Positions 62,951-64,000 of a stretch of DNA of 64,000 nt are shown here, piece after piece. Below the pieces are notes generated by a model. The model saw nothing but the letters and a program-made list of their open reading frames with translations. It made no database searches and had not been told where the DNA came from. The stretch lies in contig NZ_CP107869.1 of assembly GCF_036013645.1 (NCBI RefSeq), forward strand, positions 9,424,001 to 9,488,000, read 5' to 3'. Positions within the stretch are counted from its first letter, which is position 1, and every line of letters begins with the position of its first letter. Origin of the DNA: Streptomyces sp. NBC_00490 (lineage in GTDB: Bacteria; Actinomycetota; Actinomycetes; Streptomycetales; Streptomycetaceae). The position numbers and the translations under genes are program-made.

Positions 62951-64000
62951 TCAGTGCGCTGGAGCGTCACCTGTCAGGGTGCCGGGAGACCGGGGCAGTT
63001 CCACGCTGACGCTGATCCCGCCCGCGGAGCGAGGGGTGAGGGTCAGGGTGCCGTCGTGTGCCTGCGTGATGGTGTTGACGATGGCCAGGCCGAGGCCGAC
63101 GCCCGCGTGGTCGGTGTGGATGCGCTCGGTGCCGCGCTGGAACGGTGCGGTGAGCGTGGAGATCACCTCTGGGGTGAGTTTCTCGCCGGTGTTCTCGACC
63201 GTGAGCACCACGGTCTCGGTGCGGACGCCGGTGTTCACCGACACGGTGCCCTGTCCCGGCAGGTTGTGGACGATCGCGTTGTGGACGAGGTTCATGCTCA
63301 GCTGGAGCAGCAGCGCGTGTGAGCCGTCGGTGGGGGCGATGTCGCCGGAGGTCTCGATGGTGACGCCGAGCTTTTCCGCCAGGGAGAGGAGTGTCTCGGT
63401 GGCTTCTTCCGCCAGGAGGGACAGGTCGACTCGTTCGCGGGTGAAGGAGCGCTGGCCGGCGCGGCTGAGCAGGAGCAGCGCCTCGGTGAGGTCGATCGCC
63501 CGGGTGTTGACGGCGTGGAGGCGCTCGATGATCTCGCCGGTGTCGTGGGTCGGATCGGTGCGGGCCACGTCGAGAAGCGACTTCGAGATAGCGAGCGGGG
63601 TGCGCAGCTCGTGAGAGGCGTTGGCCGCGAACCGGCGCTGTTCGGCGACGTGTTCCTCCAGGCGGGCGAGCATGGTGTCGAAGGCGTCGGCGAGCTCGCG
63701 GAACTCGTCCCTGCGGCCCGGCAGCCGGACCCGGTGGGCGAGCGAGCCGGTCGAGGCCAGGCGGGTCGCTTCGGTGATGCGGGTCAGCGGGGCGAGCATC
63801 CGGCCGGCGAGCAGCCACCCTCCCACGAGGCCGAACACCAGCAGGAACGCCAGCACCGCGACCGCCCTCGGCGCGAAGACGTGCAGAAGGACCGACCGGA
63901 TGGGAAAGACACCCGTGGGCCGGTCGTCGGGGTTGATGAGCATCGCGCGGTCGGGAACGTAGCGGAGGAGGAAGACCCACACCGCCGCGAGCAGCAGGGC
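62951..64000 (-). CDS. Sensor histidine kinase, N-terminus outside the window
   Basis: The frame is open to the window end, so the gene is cut short. Seen are one membrane helix (VAVLAFLLVFGLVGGWLLAG), a HAMP domain (about 50 residues), the HisKA box HELRTPL with the phosphorylated histidine, and the ATPase domain with N-box NLVHNAIVHN and G-boxes (HAGVGLGLAI). It should phosphorylate a response regulator encoded upstream, outside the window. The type is close to VanS- and CutS-like streptomycete kinases. It is not linked to the lacI operon. Confidence 0.9.
   Translation of the reverse strand, partial: ALLLAAVWVFLLRYVPDRAMLINPDDRPTGVFPIRSVLLHVFAPRAVAVLAFLLVFGLVGGWLLAGRMLAPLTRITEATRLASTGSLAHRVRLPGRRDEFRELADAFDTMLARLEEHVAEQRRFAANASHELRTPLAISKSLLDVARTDPTHDTGEIIERLHAVNTRAIDLTEALLLLSRAGQRSFTRERVDLSLLAEEATETLLSLAEKLGVTIETSGDIAPTDGSHALLLQLSMNLVHNAIVHNLPGQGTVSVNTGVRTETVVLTVENTGEKLTPEVISTLTAPFQRGTERIHTDHAGVGLGLAIVNTITQAHDGTLTLTPRSAGGISVSVELPRSPGTLTGDAPAH

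Noticed and set aside
1..64000. CRISPR arrays, insertion sequences, phage genes, rRNA genes
   Set aside because: No spaced repeats, transposase, integrase, capsid or rRNA sequence was seen on either strand.

Overview
The window looks like Streptomyces or a close actinomycete relative. GC is very high with strong third-position bias, GTG and TTG starts with GGAGG-type ribosome sites are common, and neighbouring genes often overlap by 4 bp (ATGA or GTGA). The gene set also fits: a SigE-type ECF factor, protein O-mannosyltransferase, sortase-motif wall protein, secreted polysaccharidases, a PASTA-less Ser/Thr kinase and a second NAD ligase. No rRNA, CRISPR array, integrase or transposase was seen. 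Coordinates come from reading the sequence and its frames. All family names are from motif recognition; no database search was run.

Layout. 1-8.0 kb: tail of a ferredoxin reductase, glyA and sdaA (a glycine to serine to pyruvate module), then on the minus strand a PAS-SpoIIE phosphatase, a ComB-like protein, a protein mannosyltransferase, and an ECF sigma factor with a small membrane protein. 8.3-20.8 kb: a minus-strand cluster of five genes joined by 4-bp overlaps except at one 102-bp gap: DUF4132 protein, a 1634-aa protein of unknown function, MoxR AAA+ ATPase, a DUF5682-VWA fusion, and a SWIM zinc-finger protein. Its content and order parallel E. coli yehI-yehL-yehM-yehP-yehQ. 21-34 kb: surface, stress and housekeeping genes (DUF1996 wall protein, LRR, Nudix, reductase plus MFS, phosphodiester glycosidase, cold-shock protein, polysaccharide deacetylase, decayed methyltransferase, DEAD-box helicase with a possible SOS box). 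34-41 kb: second NAD-dependent ligase and several small conserved proteins, plus a large pentapeptide-repeat membrane protein.

41-48 kb: a secreted family-11 rhamnogalacturonan lyase, divergent from two tandem secreted propeller-like proteins across a region with two LacI-type operators; then a Ser/Thr kinase. At 47.74-47.90 kb a stand-alone unit has a -10 box, a complete cloverleaf resembling a glycine tRNA (UCC) with an odd T-loop, and a 13-bp terminator hairpin. 48-53.7 kb: two flavin monooxygenases, a degenerate PyrD-like/membrane chimera, and an MFS exporter. 53.9-62.7 kb: LacI regulator, sugar-binding lipoprotein, two ABC permeases, GH42 beta-galactosidase and a secreted Asp-box/ricin-lectin protein, all on the minus strand. 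The window ends inside a sensor kinase.

The carbohydrate genes fit one theme: side chains and backbone of rhamnogalacturonan-I type pectin. The two most unusual items are the yeh-like MoxR/VWA/SWIM/DUF4132 cluster and the glycine-tRNA-like transcript.
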